Of a stretch of 52,063 nt of DNA, positions 1-8,613 are shown one piece after another (the stretch's first letter is position 1; every line of letters begins with the position of its first letter). A program made the position numbers and the translations under genes. Source of the stretch: Wenzhouxiangellaceae bacterium (GTDB taxonomy: Bacteria; Pseudomonadota; Gammaproteobacteria; Xanthomonadales; Wenzhouxiangellaceae); assembly GCA_018334995.1 (NCBI GenBank), contig JAGXKW010000019.1:1-52063 (forward strand), read 5' to 3'. Under the pieces are notes generated by a model. It was not told the DNA's origin and made no database searches. It saw nothing but the letters and a program-made list of their open reading frames with translations.

Positions 1-59
1 CCGGGGCCTGGTTTCATCCTTGTAGAGGTGTCCGGCTTCCGCCGGATGATTGTTCGACT

Positions 60-279
60 GGATGCCCGGTCGGGGCCGGGCATGACGGCATGGGGGAGGG
101 TGGAGGCTGATGACGGTTTTTCGGTCATGCCCGATTCCTTTGCCGTCATGCCCGACGCCGATCGGGCATCCAGGATTCATCTGTGATGTTTTTTGCCGTC
201 ATGCCCGACGCCGATCGGGCATCCAGGTGTTTTCCGCGATTTTTTTGCCGTCATGCCCGACGCCGATCGGGCATCCAGG
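60..279. repeat. Array of 34-bp palindromic intergenic repeats
   Basis: Three direct copies of a 34-bp unit lie at 141-174, 194-227 and 246-279, spaced 52-53 bp, and an inverted diverged copy lies at 60-90. A degenerate fragment is near 122-135. Each unit starts TGCCGTCATGCCCGACGCCG and contains an 8-bp stem (ATGCCCGA with TCGGGCAT). Copies 2 and 3 are preceded by a run of five to seven T. The 19-bp sequences between copies are unrelated to each other. Positions 1-329 hold no gene; besides this array there is a 6-4-6 hairpin at 31-46 (TCCGGC/GCCGGA). Units of this kind resemble the common proteobacterial intergenic palindromes, not a CRISPR. Any function is unknown. Confidence 0.85.
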
Positions 280-329
280 TTTTATCCGCCGGCGGCGGAC
301 CTTTTTGGGGTTGTCCGAAGTGACGTGGA

Positions 330-2033
330 TCACTGCAAACGACGCATGAGATCCCGGGCCAGCGGGTTGTCGGGGGCGGCTTCGAGGACTTGTTCGGCCA
401 GTTGGCGGGCCCGGGCGTGGTTGCCGAGCTGGTATTCGGCGGCGGCGAGAAACGAGATGGCGTTGATGGTCGGATTCAGGCGTGCCGACCGGGTGAGGTC
501 CTCTCGGGCCCGGTTGTATTCACCGAGACCGAAATGGGCGCGTCCGCGCGCCTCGTAATAAAACGCCCGCTCGGTCTGGTTGAACACTTCCAGCGGCGTG
601 TTGTTGGCCAGCTCCACCGCTTCGCGGTTGCGTTCGGTGTAGTGCAGCGCGAAGATCATGTTGAGAATGGTCGGCGGGCGCAGATTGCCGTCTTCGTGGC
701 GTTCGGCGATCTCGGCGGCCTGTTCCAGCGCCGTCAGTGCCTCCCTGAATTCACCTTCGCGCATGAGTTCCTTGCCCAGGCTGGTCCAGGGGCGTTGCGC
801 ATTCGGGCTCAGCCGTGTTTCGGCGCGCAGGAATTCGATCTGGTCGGCCCAGAGGCTGTTGCGCGCCCACGTAGCGCCGGCGAGCAGGGCGAGCACGGCC
901 AGCGTCGCGACGGTGCCGGCGCGCCAGCGTACTTGAACGGTGGCGAGCCAGGCCAGCCCGGCGGCCGCGGCCAGTGCCAGTCCGGTGTTGGGCAGGTAGG
1001 TGCGGTGCTCGAAGGCCACGTCGATGATCGGCAGAAAGCTCGATTCGATCGCGTGGGCCAGGTAGTAGAACAGGATGCCGAAGGCGACCAGCGGCGCCCT
1101 GCGCCAGGCCAGGAACCCGACCGCGATCAGCGCCAGGTGACCCAGCGCCATCACGATGGTCAGGATCCGGGTAAAGCCGTCTGCGACCGCAATCGTGTAT
1201 TCCAGACGCTGCTCGCCGACCAGGAAGAACAGGCCGATGTAGCGCCACAGGACTTCCATCTGGGTGGCCAGGTAGTCGATGCGGCTGATCTGCCCGGTTT
1301 CGCGCGTGATCCCGGTGACGTCGAATGCCGGCAGCGTCAGCAGCCAGAACGTCGCGATCGCGCCGAGCGCGCTCGCCAGGGCCAGCATTCCGACGCCGCG
1401 CGGGCTCGGGCGCCGGAAGAACAGCAGTTCGATCAGGATGATCGCCAGCGGCAGCGTGGCCGCGGTCTGCTTGCTCAGCATGGCCAGCACGGCAAAGGCC
1501 GCCGTTGCCAGGTACAGTTTCCATGAACCGCGCAGCCGGCCCCAGGCAAAGGCCGCCAGCGCGGCCAGGTAGAACAGCGCCATCATCGAGGTGTAGCGCT
1601 GCACGATGTAGGTGACCGCCTGGGTCTGCAGCGGGTGGAGCAGAAAGATGGCCGCGGCGATCCAGGGGATCCAGCGCGTCCATGCCGGTGCGCTGTCGGC
1701 CAGCGCCGGCGCGCGCAGCAGCGCCTGCACGAGCAGGCCCAGCGCCGCCGCCGCGCCGCAGTGGATTGCGAAATTCACCAGGTGATAGCCGAATACCGCC
1801 TCGCCGTGCAGCGTGTAGTTGGCGGCAAAGCTGAGCGATGCGATGAAGCGCGGCTCGGAGAAGCGCCAGACCGCGATCGGGTCGAAGACATCCTGCAGCG
1901 CGGGGTTTTCGAGAATGATGCGGAAATCGTCGAGAAAGAACCAGGCGTTGAACGAGGGCAGATAGGCGATGACCCCCAGCACCAGCAGCCCGAGCGTGAG
2001 TTCCCAGCGATCTTCGTTTTGCAGTTCCTTCAT
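330..2033 (-). CDS. Polytopic membrane protein with C-terminal TPRs (TMTC-like)
   Basis: 567 aa. Residues about 10-400 form around ten hydrophobic segments; the first loop has an acidic FFLDDF motif (about 32-37), as in GT-C fold glycosyltransferases, where a loop Asp pair binds the polyprenyl-sugar donor. Residues about 410-567 are tetratricopeptide repeats (for example SLGKELMREGEFREAL, FYYEARGRAHFGLGEYNRA). This N-GT-C/C-TPR layout matches bacterial TMTC-like proteins, thought to glycosylate secreted or surface proteins; the substrate here is unknown. It is the last gene of a minus-strand run with a GT2 enzyme and a DUF2304 protein, 72 nt after the latter. ATG at 2033 with a weak AGGG upstream. 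The glycosyltransferase assignment is inference; the membrane-plus-TPR architecture is clear. Confidence 0.75.
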   Translation of the reverse strand: MKELQNEDRWELTLGLLVLGVIAYLPSFNAWFFLDDFRIILENPALQDVFDPIAVWRFSEPRFIASLSFAANYTLHGEAVFGYHLVNFAIHCGAAAALGLLVQALLRAPALADSAPAWTRWIPWIAAAIFLLHPLQTQAVTYIVQRYTSMMALFYLAALAAFAWGRLRGSWKLYLATAAFAVLAMLSKQTAATLPLAIILIELLFFRRPSPRGVGMLALASALGAIATFWLLTLPAFDVTGITRETGQISRIDYLATQMEVLWRYIGLFFLVGEQRLEYTIAVADGFTRILTIVMALGHLALIAVGFLAWRRAPLVAFGILFYYLAHAIESSFLPIIDVAFEHRTYLPNTGLALAAAAGLAWLATVQVRWRAGTVATLAVLALLAGATWARNSLWADQIEFLRAETRLSPNAQRPWTSLGKELMREGEFREALTALEQAAEIAERHEDGNLRPPTILNMIFALHYTERNREAVELANNTPLEVFNQTERAFYYEARGRAHFGLGEYNRAREDLTRSARLNPTINAISFLAAAEYQLGNHARARQLAEQVLEAAPDNPLARDLMRRLQ

Positions 2034-2105
2034 CGAAGCAGTCCCTGGCGAATCACCCGGACCCTGCAGGCGTATCGCCGCCGCACGGTCCGGGCGTCTG
2101 TGCCC

Positions 2106-2465
2106 TCAGTTCTTGTCCCGCTCGTCCAGCCGCCGCTGCAGCTGGCGGATTTCCTCTTCCAGGATCGATGTCTTCTGCGCCAGGCGCAGCAGCCGCCGTC
2201 GATTGGTCGAGACCTCGAGGTCTTCGAGCAGCACCTTGATCAACAGCGTGAGAATGGCCAGGATGAACAGCAGCGACGGCGGGTAGCTGATGCCGACGGC
2301 GCGCGCGAGCGCATCGAGCAGATTCGGAAAGAATCCGAGCAGCGCGATGATCGCGGCGACCGCCAGCCACCAGATCGCATGGCTGATCGGCAGCCGGTCG
2401 CGGCGGATCAGCCACACGATGAGCACGATGACCACCAGTGCGAGGAATTCTGCGAACAGCTGCAT
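2106..2465 (-). CDS. DUF2304 domain membrane protein
   Basis: 119 aa from the ATG at 2465. Three hydrophobic segments (about 3-20, 29-48, 62-80) are followed by a basic and charged tail with coiled-coil heptads (TSILEEEIRQLQRRLDERDK, near 97-116). This is the typical build of DUF2304 proteins, which are very often encoded next to a polyprenyl-type family 2 glycosyltransferase, as here: the GT2 gene ends only 5 nt upstream. The family has no proven reaction; a role as membrane partner of the glycosyltransferase is inferred from context. A longer reading upstream of 2465 is possible but overlaps the GT2 gene extensively, so I reject it. Confidence 0.8.
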   Translation of the reverse strand: MQLFAEFLALVVIVLIVWLIRRDRLPISHAIWWLAVAAIIALLGFFPNLLDALARAVGISYPPSLLFILAILTLLIKVLLEDLEVSTNRRRLLRLAQKTSILEEEIRQLQRRLDERDKN

Positions 2466-2470
2466 CGTGA

Positions 2471-3247
2471 TCACTCTGCCGGTTCCGTTCGACGGCCGCG
2501 TCGGCTGGTGCCGATCAAGGCCGAATAAATCAGGTAATACACGACCATGGGCCATGACCTGAAGATCCGCGAGATGCCGTGGGCGCGCGCGCACATCGGC
2601 ACTTCCACCTCGCACACCCGCATGCCGTGGGCGTGCAGGCACAGCAGCACGCCGACGTCCTGGTATTCGAGCAGGGTCTGGTCCGGCTGGGCCAGCAGCG
2701 CCAGCGCTTTGCGGTCGTAGATCCGGAAGCCCGAGGTCAGGTCCTGGATGTCGAGCCCGCTGAGCCAGCGCAATACGCGCCATGCCAGCCGGCGCCGCTT
2801 GTTGGCGCGATCGACGCACGCGCCGATGACCACGTTGGGGTGGTCGGCGGCGTCGATGCGCTCCAGCAGCGTTTCAAGGTCGGCCGGATCGTGCTGTCCG
2901 TCGGCGTCCAGCGTGGCGACGAATTCGTAGCCGTGCTGGCGGGCGAACCGCATGCCGGCCTGGATGGCGGCCCATGCGCCGGCATGGAAGGGCAGCTGGA
3001 GCACACAGGCGCCGGCGCGCCGGGCGGTCTCGGCGGTGCAATCGGCGGAATGGTCGTCGACCACCACCACGGGCAGGCCGGTGGCAGTCACCTGGCGCAC
3101 GATTTCGCCGACGTCGGCGGCTTCGTCGCGGGCCGGGATGACCACCATCATCTTGTGCGCGGCACGCCGGAAGCGCGCGATTTTCGACTCGTCAGGCGAC
3201 GCCATCGAAGCTGGATGGCGTTGCACGACCGTCCCCGGGTTGGCCAT
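2471..3247 (-). CDS. Family 2 glycosyltransferase (dolichyl-phosphate-mannose-synthase-like)
   Basis: 258 aa from the ATG at 3247 (MANPGTVVQ...). The core GT2 fold starts at MMVVIPARDEAADVGEIV, followed by VVVVDDHSADCT (first Asp pair), ATLDADGQHDP (the DxD-type metal/nucleotide motif) and a TSGFRIYDRKAL acceptor-region motif. No long C-terminal membrane segments. Such enzymes transfer a sugar from a nucleotide sugar to a polyprenyl phosphate at the cytoplasmic membrane. Together with the following DUF2304 and TPR/GT-C genes it makes a plausible lipid-linked sugar supply and transfer set; the sugar cannot be told. The start is uncertain: an ATG 51 nt upstream and others downstream are possible and none has a good Shine-Dalgarno. 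Confidence 0.85.
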   Translation of the reverse strand: MANPGTVVQRHPASMASPDESKIARFRRAAHKMMVVIPARDEAADVGEIVRQVTATGLPVVVVDDHSADCTAETARRAGACVLQLPFHAGAWAAIQAGMRFARQHGYEFVATLDADGQHDPADLETLLERIDAADHPNVVIGACVDRANKRRRLAWRVLRWLSGLDIQDLTSGFRIYDRKALALLAQPDQTLLEYQDVGVLLCLHAHGMRVCEVEVPMCARAHGISRIFRSWPMVVYYLIYSALIGTSRRGRRTEPAE

Positions 3248-3378
3248 TGAATTCACGCCGAGCGGAATTGGGTCAAGTATACGCGGGCGCGGCGGCATTC
3301 GTCACGCCCGGCAGCGCTTGCGTGCGCCTGCAAGTCGGGTTGCGCGGCCGACCCGGTAGTGTAGATGGGCCGGTGCGC

Positions 3379-3960
3379 TTACTGCCGAATGCCTTCGATG
3401 GAAAAAGTCAGTTCGACCTCGCGCGCCGCGGGACCGAGGTCGTAGTCGATGCCCCAGTCGGCGAGCGTCAGCGTGGTCGTGCCCTCGAATCCGCGGCGGT
3501 AGCCGCCCCAGGGGTCTTCGCCGGCGCCGATCTCGCTGACGTCGATGCTCACCTCGCGGGTCTTGCCCATGAAATCCAGGTCGCCCGTCAGACGGTATTC
3601 GCCGTCGCCCAGCGGGGTGAAGGCGGTCGATTCGAAGGTCGCGACCGGGTATTCCGCGACGGTCAGGAAGTCCTCGTTGCGCAGGTGCTCGTCGCGGCGC
3701 TCGTGATTGGTGTCGATGCTCGGCGTTTGAATTTCCACGCTGACCCCGGAATTTTCCGGATTGTCCGGATCGAAGCTGAATTCGCCGTCGAAGTCGTTGA
3801 AACGCCCGTACAGCCAGGAAAAGCCGAGGTGAGGGATGCGGAACTGGATGAATGCGTGCTGGCCGTCCGTGTCGATGACGTAGCGCTCGACCTCGGCGAC
3901 AGCCGTGGAAGCCAGCAGGCCAAGTCCGGCCATGCCGGCGACTGTAATGCTGTTTTTCAT
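3379..3960 (-). CDS. YceI family periplasmic lipid-binding-type protein
   Basis: 193 aa. Residues 1-22 are a signal peptide (MKNSITVAGMAGLGLLASTA, cleavage after AVA), so the protein is exported. The mature part shows the YceI/lipocalin-like pattern: YVIDTDGQHAFIQFRIPHLG at the start, then FDFDGEFSFDPDNP-like and TNHERRDEHLRNEDFL (the family HxxRDxHL-type signature), GDLDFMGKTREVSIDV, and an end with TLTLADWGIDYDLG. YceI proteins bind polyisoprenoids or amphiphiles; the physiological ligand here is unknown. A good Shine-Dalgarno (AAGGA) lies 9 nt before the ATG. It is divergent from tpiA and transcribed alone. Confidence 0.92.
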   Translation of the reverse strand: MKNSITVAGMAGLGLLASTAVAEVERYVIDTDGQHAFIQFRIPHLGFSWLYGRFNDFDGEFSFDPDNPENSGVSVEIQTPSIDTNHERRDEHLRNEDFLTVAEYPVATFESTAFTPLGDGEYRLTGDLDFMGKTREVSIDVSEIGAGEDPWGGYRRGFEGTTTLTLADWGIDYDLGPAAREVELTFSIEGIRQ

Positions 3961-4167
3961 CTGGAATCTTCCTTCTGGTATGGTTCCGGAGCGGGAATGA
4001 TGCGGCAGGCGGCGTGAAAAATCACGCCCGCGTGCGGCCGACGGGGCGCGAAACGCCTCCGGTTTTCCGCCGATCGGCGAAAAGACTCGCGCGGCGGGAC
4101 GGCGATCCCGGTTGTACGCGGGTACACTACGCGCCGGAAATTCCGGCTCCTGACGCAGGATTCGAAG
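3961..4167. promoter_or_regulatory. Divergent yceI/tpiA intergenic region with dyads
   Basis: 207 nt between divergent genes, so promoters for both must lie here. Visible dyads: GGCGTGA-AAAA-TCACGCC at 4011-4028 (perfect 7-bp stem); an extended palindrome around GCCGATCGGC at 4063-4083 with T4 and A4 flanks and one bulge; and TGTAC-GCGG-GTACA at 4113-4126, which overlaps a -10-like TACACT (4123-4128) pointing to tpiA. No convincing -35 pairs with it. Which of these are operators is unknown; only the symmetry is seen. Confidence 0.4.
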
Positions 4168-4929
4168 ATGAGCGAAACCGAACGTACGCCGCTGATCGCG
4201 GGCAACTGGAAAATGAACGGTTCGGCCGCCATGGCCGAAGCGCTGGTCGACGCGATTGCCGCGGGCCGGTCGGACAGTGCTGCCGAAGTGCTGGTGATTC
4301 CCCCGTTTCCGTACATCGATCGGCTGAGCCGGCGTGCCGCAAAGGGCGGCCTGCAGCTGGGCGCGCAGGATCTCAGCGTGCACGCCTCCGGGGCATTCAC
4401 CGGCGAGGTCTCCGGGCCCATGCTGGTCGACGTCGGCGCCGGCTACGTGCTGGTCGGCCACTCCGAGCGGCGCGAGATGCACGCCGAGAGCGACGCGGTC
4501 GTGGCCGCCAAGTTCGAAGCCGCGCGGGCCGCCGGACTCAAGCCGGTGCTGTGCGTCGGCGAGTCGCGCCAACAGCGCGAGGCCGGCGAAACCGAAGCGG
4601 TCACGCGCGCCCAGGTCGAGGCCGTCGTGGACCGCTGCGGCGCCGGCGCGCTGGCCGATGCCGTGATTGCCTACGAACCGGTCTGGGCCATCGGCACCGG
4701 CCTTGTGGCCACGCCGGAGCAGGCCCAGGGCGTGCATGCGTTCCTCCGGGCCCGTGTCGCCGAGCACGATGCTACAATAGCCGGTCGTATTCGAATCCTC
4801 TACGGGGGCAGCATGAAACCGCAGAACGCGGCTGAATTGCTTGCCTGCGAGGATATCGACGGAGGCCTCATTGGCGGGGCTTCCCTGAGCGCAGATGATT
4901 TTCTCGCCGTCATCGCGGCAGCCGGCTGA
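4168..4929 (+). CDS. tpiA: Triosephosphate isomerase
   Basis: 253 aa, the normal length. Interconverts dihydroxyacetone phosphate and glyceraldehyde 3-phosphate in glycolysis and gluconeogenesis, in the cytoplasm. All catalytic features are present: N13 and K15 in AGNWKMNG, H98 in VGHSERR, E170 in YEPVWAIGTG, the flexible loop 6 (about 171-178), and phosphate-binding YGGSM (212-216) and GGLIGGASL. The start ATG at 4168 gives MSETERTPLIAGNWKMNG, matching the family. secG follows after 65 nt, the conserved gammaproteobacterial tpiA-secG pair. Confidence 0.98.
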   Translation: MSETERTPLIAGNWKMNGSAAMAEALVDAIAAGRSDSAAEVLVIPPFPYIDRLSRRAAKGGLQLGAQDLSVHASGAFTGEVSGPMLVDVGAGYVLVGHSERREMHAESDAVVAAKFEAARAAGLKPVLCVGESRQQREAGETEAVTRAQVEAVVDRCGAGALADAVIAYEPVWAIGTGLVATPEQAQGVHAFLRARVAEHDATIAGRIRILYGGSMKPQNAAELLACEDIDGGLIGGASLSADDFLAVIAAAG

Positions 4930-4994
4930 CCCGGCTTTTGAACACTGAATAATCGCCGCAGTCGAATTGCGGGAAAGGTTGAACTGGAAAAGGC

Positions 4995-5468
4995 ATGTTT
5001 ACAACGCTAATCGTTTTTCAAGTGCTCGTGGCTGCCGGCCTGATCGCCATCGTGCTGGTCCAGCGCGGTCCGGGCGCCACCATGGGCGCGGCATTCGGCG
5101 CCGGTGCTTCGGGTACCGTCTTCGGCTCGCGCGGCGCGGGCAATTTCCTGACCCGCACCACAACATGGCTGGCGGTGGCGTTCTTCGGCATCAGCCTGGC
5201 GCTGGCCGTGATCGCAACCGGGCTCAACAGCGGCGATTCGGATTCTTCGCTGGCCGGCTCGGTGGTCGAGCAGGAAGCGCAGCAGCAGGAAGAAGCCGGC
5301 GAGACGGGTACGGCGATCGAGTCGGTCATCGAGGATCTGGACAATCCGGAGGCGGTCGAGGAGGCTGCGCCGACCGATAGCGAAACCGATTCCGAGGCGG
5401 CCGGCGAGGCCGGTGAAGATGACGGAGACGACCTTCCCGACCCCCCCGCAAGCGCCCTGAATATATGA
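4995..5468 (+). CDS. secG: Preprotein translocase subunit SecG
   Basis: 157 aa. Accessory subunit of the SecYEG channel. It has two membrane segments (about 4-23 and 54-76) joined by the family signature region VLVQRGPGATMGAAFGAGAS and FGSRGAGNFLTRTT (about 17-55). The C-terminal half (from about 85) is a long, strongly acidic Ser/Glu/Asp/Gln-rich tail, longer than in E. coli SecG (110 aa) but usual in Xanthomonadales-type SecG. Shine-Dalgarno AAAAGG lies just before the ATG. The tRNA-Leu gene begins 20 nt after its stop, so they are probably cotranscribed. Confidence 0.95.
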   Translation: MFTTLIVFQVLVAAGLIAIVLVQRGPGATMGAAFGAGASGTVFGSRGAGNFLTRTTTWLAVAFFGISLALAVIATGLNSGDSDSSLAGSVVEQEAQQQEEAGETGTAIESVIEDLDNPEAVEEAAPTDSETDSEAAGEAGEDDGDDLPDPPASALNI

Positions 5469-5488
5469 GTTTTTCACGTCGATTTCCT

Positions 5489-5574
5489 GCCGAAGTGGTG
5501 GAATTGGTAGACACGCTGTCTTGAGGGGGCAGTGGCCTTTGGCCGTGCCGGTTCGAGTCCGGCCTTCGGCACCA
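5489..5574 (+). tRNA. leuU: tRNA-Leu (anticodon GAG)
   Basis: 86 nt including an encoded CCA (5572-5574). Acceptor stem GCCGAAG (5489-5495) pairs with CTTCGGC (5564-5570), discriminator A5571. D-arm region GTGGAATTGGTAGACAC; anticodon loop TTGAGGG between CTGTC and GGCAG, giving GAG; class II long variable arm (TGGCC TTT GGCCG); T-arm GCCGG TTCGAGT CCGGC. It reads CUC/CUU codons. Location between secG and nuoA is conserved in related gammaproteobacteria. Confidence 0.97.
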
Positions 5575-5602
5575 GGTTTTCGACAACGGTTGGCTGTACG
5601 AG

Positions 5603-5647
5603 CCCGCCAGCTAAAATCGGCGGGTCCGGTCTTCTCAAAAGAAGGCC
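5603..5647 (+). promoter_or_regulatory. Two consecutive hairpins in the nuo leader
   Basis: Between the tRNA and nuoA, CCCGCC (5603-5608) pairs with GGCGGG (5619-5624), and GGTCTTCT (5628-5635) pairs with AGAAGGCC (5640-5647, one G-U) around a CAAA tetraloop. They could separate the tRNA 3' end from the nuo message or act as processing sites. There is no following T-run, so they are not classical terminators. A weaker 6-bp pair (GCAGAC/GTCTGC) follows at 5652-5682. Confidence 0.4.
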
Positions 5648-5746
5648 CTCGGCAGACAGTCGTCTTGTGACACGCGGTCTGCGCCATGGGCGCGGTCCCT
5701 GACCAACGCGGCGCCCGGCGCGTCGCAAAACGTGGAATACGCAGTC

Positions 5747-6103
5747 ATGCTGACCGAATATTTCCCAATTCTGGTTTTCCTGGGCATCGCGACCGTCATG
5801 GGCATCGGTTTGATGGCCGCCGGCGGCATCCTCGGCCCGCGCCGTCCCAACCCCGAAAAGCTCTCGCCCTACGAATGCGGCTTCGAATCCTTCGAGGACG
5901 CGCGCATGAAGTTCGACGTGCGGTTCTACCTGGTGGCGATCCTGTTCATCATCTTCGATCTCGAGATCGCATTCCTGTTTCCGTGGGCCGTGGCGCTCGA
6001 CACGATCGGCATGACCGGGCTGGTCGCGATGGCGATTTTTCTCGCGGTGCTGGTCATCGGCTTCATATTCGAATGGAAGAAAGGTGCGCTTGAATGGGAA
6101 TGA
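5747..6103 (+). CDS. nuoA: NADH-quinone oxidoreductase subunit A
   Basis: 118 aa from the ATG at 5747 ([13 protein letters not shown]). A GTG at 5732 in the same frame would add five residues, but the ATG gives the length usual for relatives and has GGA 10 nt upstream. Membrane-arm subunit of complex I with three membrane helices (about 8-28, 62-82, 90-110). The conserved loop contains PYECGFESF and the [20 protein letters not shown] core that lines the quinone-access region. First of the nuo genes; it overlaps nuoB by 10 nt. Confidence 0.96.
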   Translation: MLTEYFPILVFLGIATVMGIGLMAAGGILGPRRPNPEKLSPYECGFESFEDARMKFDVRFYLVAILFIIFDLEIAFLFPWAVALDTIGMTGLVAMAIFLAVLVIGFIFEWKKGALEWE

Positions 6104-6630
6104 ATGTCGAACTGAACGAGGTTGACGACATCCTGCGTCCGGATGCGGACAACAATCCGCTGGTCGGGCGCGGCTGGGCGACGACCAACGTCGACTCGCT
6201 GATCAACTGGGCCCGGACGGGCAGCATGTGGCCGATGACCTTCGGGCTGGCGTGCTGCGCGATCGAAATGATGCATGCCGGTGCGTCGCGCTACGATCTC
6301 GACCGCTTCGGCGTGGTGTTCAGGCCCAGTCCCCGCCAGTCCGACGTGATGATCGTGGCCGGAACGTTGTGCAACAAGATGGCGCCGGCGCTGCGCAAGG
6401 TGTATGACCAGATGCCGGACCCGAAATGGGTGATTTCCATGGGTTCGTGCGCCAACGGCGGCGGTTACTACCATTATTCCTACGCGGTCACGCGCGGCTG
6501 CGACCGCATCGTGCCGGTCGACATTTACGTCCCGGGCTGTCCGCCTTCGGCCGAGCAGCTGATCTACGGCATCCTGCAGCTGCAGAAGAAGATTCGACGG
6601 ACCAACTCCATCATGGCGCCGGCGGCATGA
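6094..6630 (+). CDS. nuoB: NADH-quinone oxidoreductase subunit B (N2 cluster)
   Basis: 178 aa. Carries the terminal [4Fe-4S] cluster N2 that reduces quinone. The ligands are visible: tandem C54-C55 in [11 protein letters not shown]119 in [10 protein letters not shown] and C149 in [10 protein letters not shown]. The ATG at 6094 lies inside the end of nuoA, and its stop overlaps the nuoC start (ATGA), so translation is likely coupled. Confidence 0.98.
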   Translation: MGMNVELNEVDDILRPDADNNPLVGRGWATTNVDSLINWARTGSMWPMTFGLACCAIEMMHAGASRYDLDRFGVVFRPSPRQSDVMIVAGTLCNKMAPALRKVYDQMPDPKWVISMGSCANGGGYYHYSYAVTRGCDRIVPVDIYVPGCPPSAEQLIYGILQLQKKIRRTNSIMAPAA

Positions 6631-7364
6631 GCGACTTCAGCCAACGCAACCAGGCCCTGGCCCGACAGCTCAAGGAAGATCTGGCCGACAAGCTGGCCGA
6701 CCTGCGCGAAGTGCGCAGGCAGCTGATCGCCGAAATCGCGCCGGACGACTGGATCGACGCCTGCCGCGCGCTGCGCGATACCGACGGCCTGGAGTTCGAC
6801 ATCATGATCGACCTTTGCGGGGTCGATTTTCTGGGTTACGGCGACGACGAATGGGAGACCGCCGAGGCCACCGGCAGCGGCTTCTCGCGCGGCGTCGACG
6901 AGCTTGGGCCCGGCCGTTTCGACTGGGAAAGCCGACCGGAGGCCGAGGACATCCCGAACCGGTTTGCGGTCGTGGTGCAATTGCTCTCGACGCGCCACAA
7001 CCGGCGGCTGAGGCTGCGCTGCCATCCCGAGCAGGCCGATTTCCCGGTTCTGCCCTCGATTGTCGACATCTGGAATTCGGCCAACTGGTACGAGCGCGAA
7101 GCGTTCGACCTGTTCGGCATCGTGTTCGAAGGCCATCCGGACCTGCGCCGCATCGCGACCGATTACGGTTTCATCGGCCACCCGTTCCGCAAGGACTTCC
7201 CGCTGGTCGGCAACGTGACCGTGCGCTACGACGACGATCGCGGACGAGTCATCTACGAACCCACCGAAATCGAGCCGCGCGTGCTGGTCCCGCGCGTGAT
7301 TCGCCGCGACTCGCGCTACGTCGGCGACGAAATGGATCCAGAAGAGGCGCCTGCAAGTGGCTGA
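6627..7364 (+). CDS. nuoC: NADH-quinone oxidoreductase subunit C (30 kDa)
   Basis: 245 aa from the ATG at 6627, which overlaps the nuoB stop (ATGA). Peripheral-arm scaffold subunit next to NuoD. It has the family segment [20 protein letters not shown] and [13 protein letters not shown]. nuoC and nuoD are separate genes here, unlike the fused nuoCD of enterics and pseudomonads. [15 protein letters not shown]-type insertion around 90-105 and an acidic C-terminus ([12 protein letters not shown]) are lineage-typical extras. Its end overlaps the nuoD start by 8 nt. Confidence 0.97.
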   Translation: MSDFSQRNQALARQLKEDLADKLADLREVRRQLIAEIAPDDWIDACRALRDTDGLEFDIMIDLCGVDFLGYGDDEWETAEATGSGFSRGVDELGPGRFDWESRPEAEDIPNRFAVVVQLLSTRHNRRLRLRCHPEQADFPVLPSIVDIWNSANWYEREAFDLFGIVFEGHPDLRRIATDYGFIGHPFRKDFPLVGNVTVRYDDDRGRVIYEPTEIEPRVLVPRVIRRDSRYVGDEMDPEEAPASG

Positions 7365-8610
7365 AATCAAGAACTACACCCTGAACTTCGGCCCGCAGCA
7401 TCCTGCTGCGCACGGGGTGCTTCGCCTGATCCTGGAAATGGACGGCGAGGTGGTCCAGAGCGCCGATCCCCATGTCGGCCTGCTGCATCGGGCGACCGAG
7501 AAACTGGCCGAATCCAAGCCGTACAACCAGTCGATCGGCTATATGGACCGCCTCGACTACATGTCGATGATGTGCAGCGAGCACGCCTACGTGCGCGCCA
7601 TCGAAGAATTGCTGGGAATCGAGCCGCCCGAGCGCGCGCAGTGGATTCGCACCCTGTTCGACGAGATCACGCGCCTGATGAGCCACCTGATGTGGCTGGG
7701 CGCCAACGGCCTGGATCTGGGCGCGATGACGCTGTTCCTGTACTGCTTCCGCGAGCGCGAGTACCTGCTCGACGCCTACGAAGCCGTCAGCGGCGCGCGC
7801 ATGCACGCGACCTACTACCGCCCGGGCGGGGTCTACCGCGATCTGCCGGCCGAGATGCCGAAGCTGTCCGAGTCGCGCTTTCGCAAGGCGGCCGACGTCA
7901 AGCGGCTGAACGAATGGCGCGAGGGCTCGATGCTGGATTACCTGGAGGCCTTCATGGCCCACCAGAACGATCGCATCGACGACTACGAAACGCTGGTCAC
8001 CGACAACCGCATCTGGAAGCAGCGCAACGTCGGCATCGGCGTGGTCTCGCCCGAGCGCGCCCGCCAGCTGGGCTTCAGCGGGCCCATGCTCCGGGGCTCC
8101 GGCGTGGCCTGGGACGTGCGCAAGAAGCAGCCCTACGCCAAGTATCGCGAAGTCGATTTCGATATTCCGGTCGGCGTCAACGGCGACTGCTACGACCGCT
8201 ACCTGGTGCGCGTCGAAGAGATGCGCCAGTCGGTCCGCATCTGCCAGCAGTGCATTGCCTGGCTGCGCGAGAACCCGGGCGCGGTCATGGCCGGCAACTA
8301 CAAGGTCGCGCCGCCTTCGCGCAAGGAAATGAAGGACGACATGGAAGCCATGATCCATCACTTCAAGCTGTTCACCGAGGGCTATTGCGTACCCGAAGGC
8401 GAAACCTACGCCGCGGTCGAGGCGCCCAAGGGCGAGTTTGGTTGCTACATGATTTCCGACGGCGCCAACAAGCCTTTCCGGGTGCACCTGCGTGCGCCGG
8501 GCTTTGCCCACATCTCGGCGATGAACGAGATGGCGCGCGGTCACATGCTGTCGGATGTCGTGGCGATCATCGGGACGCTGGATATCGTGTTCGGAGAAAT
8601 CGACCGATGA
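7357..8610 (+). CDS. nuoD: NADH-quinone oxidoreductase subunit D (49 kDa)
   Basis: 417 aa with a GTG start at 7357 that overlaps the end of nuoC. Forms the quinone-binding cavity with NuoB and NuoH. H19 in GPQHPAAHG and Y68 in DRLDYMS have the same 49-residue spacing as the quinone-headgroup His/Tyr pair known from the Thermus enzyme. The C-terminus ends IVFGEIDR as usual for the family. The stop is followed after 3 nt by a 142-nt palindromic element instead of nuoE, an unusual break in this operon. Confidence 0.98.
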   Translation: MAEIKNYTLNFGPQHPAAHGVLRLILEMDGEVVQSADPHVGLLHRATEKLAESKPYNQSIGYMDRLDYMSMMCSEHAYVRAIEELLGIEPPERAQWIRTLFDEITRLMSHLMWLGANGLDLGAMTLFLYCFREREYLLDAYEAVSGARMHATYYRPGGVYRDLPAEMPKLSESRFRKAADVKRLNEWREGSMLDYLEAFMAHQNDRIDDYETLVTDNRIWKQRNVGIGVVSPERARQLGFSGPMLRGSGVAWDVRKKQPYAKYREVDFDIPVGVNGDCYDRYLVRVEEMRQSVRICQQCIAWLRENPGAVMAGNYKVAPPSRKEMKDDMEAMIHHFKLFTEGYCVPEGETYAAVEAPKGEFGCYMISDGANKPFRVHLRAPGFAHISAMNEMARGHMLSDVVAIIGTLDIVFGEIDR

Positions 8611-8613
8611 GGC

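Noticed and set aside
141-279. Possible CRISPR array
   Set aside because: Only three repeats, 18-19-bp spacers, strong internal palindromes, an inverted copy nearby and no cas genes; fits an intergenic palindromic repeat.
5575-5746. Riboswitch or attenuator upstream of nuoA
   Set aside because: Two hairpins exist, but there is no terminator T-run, no leader peptide and no known aptamer pattern.
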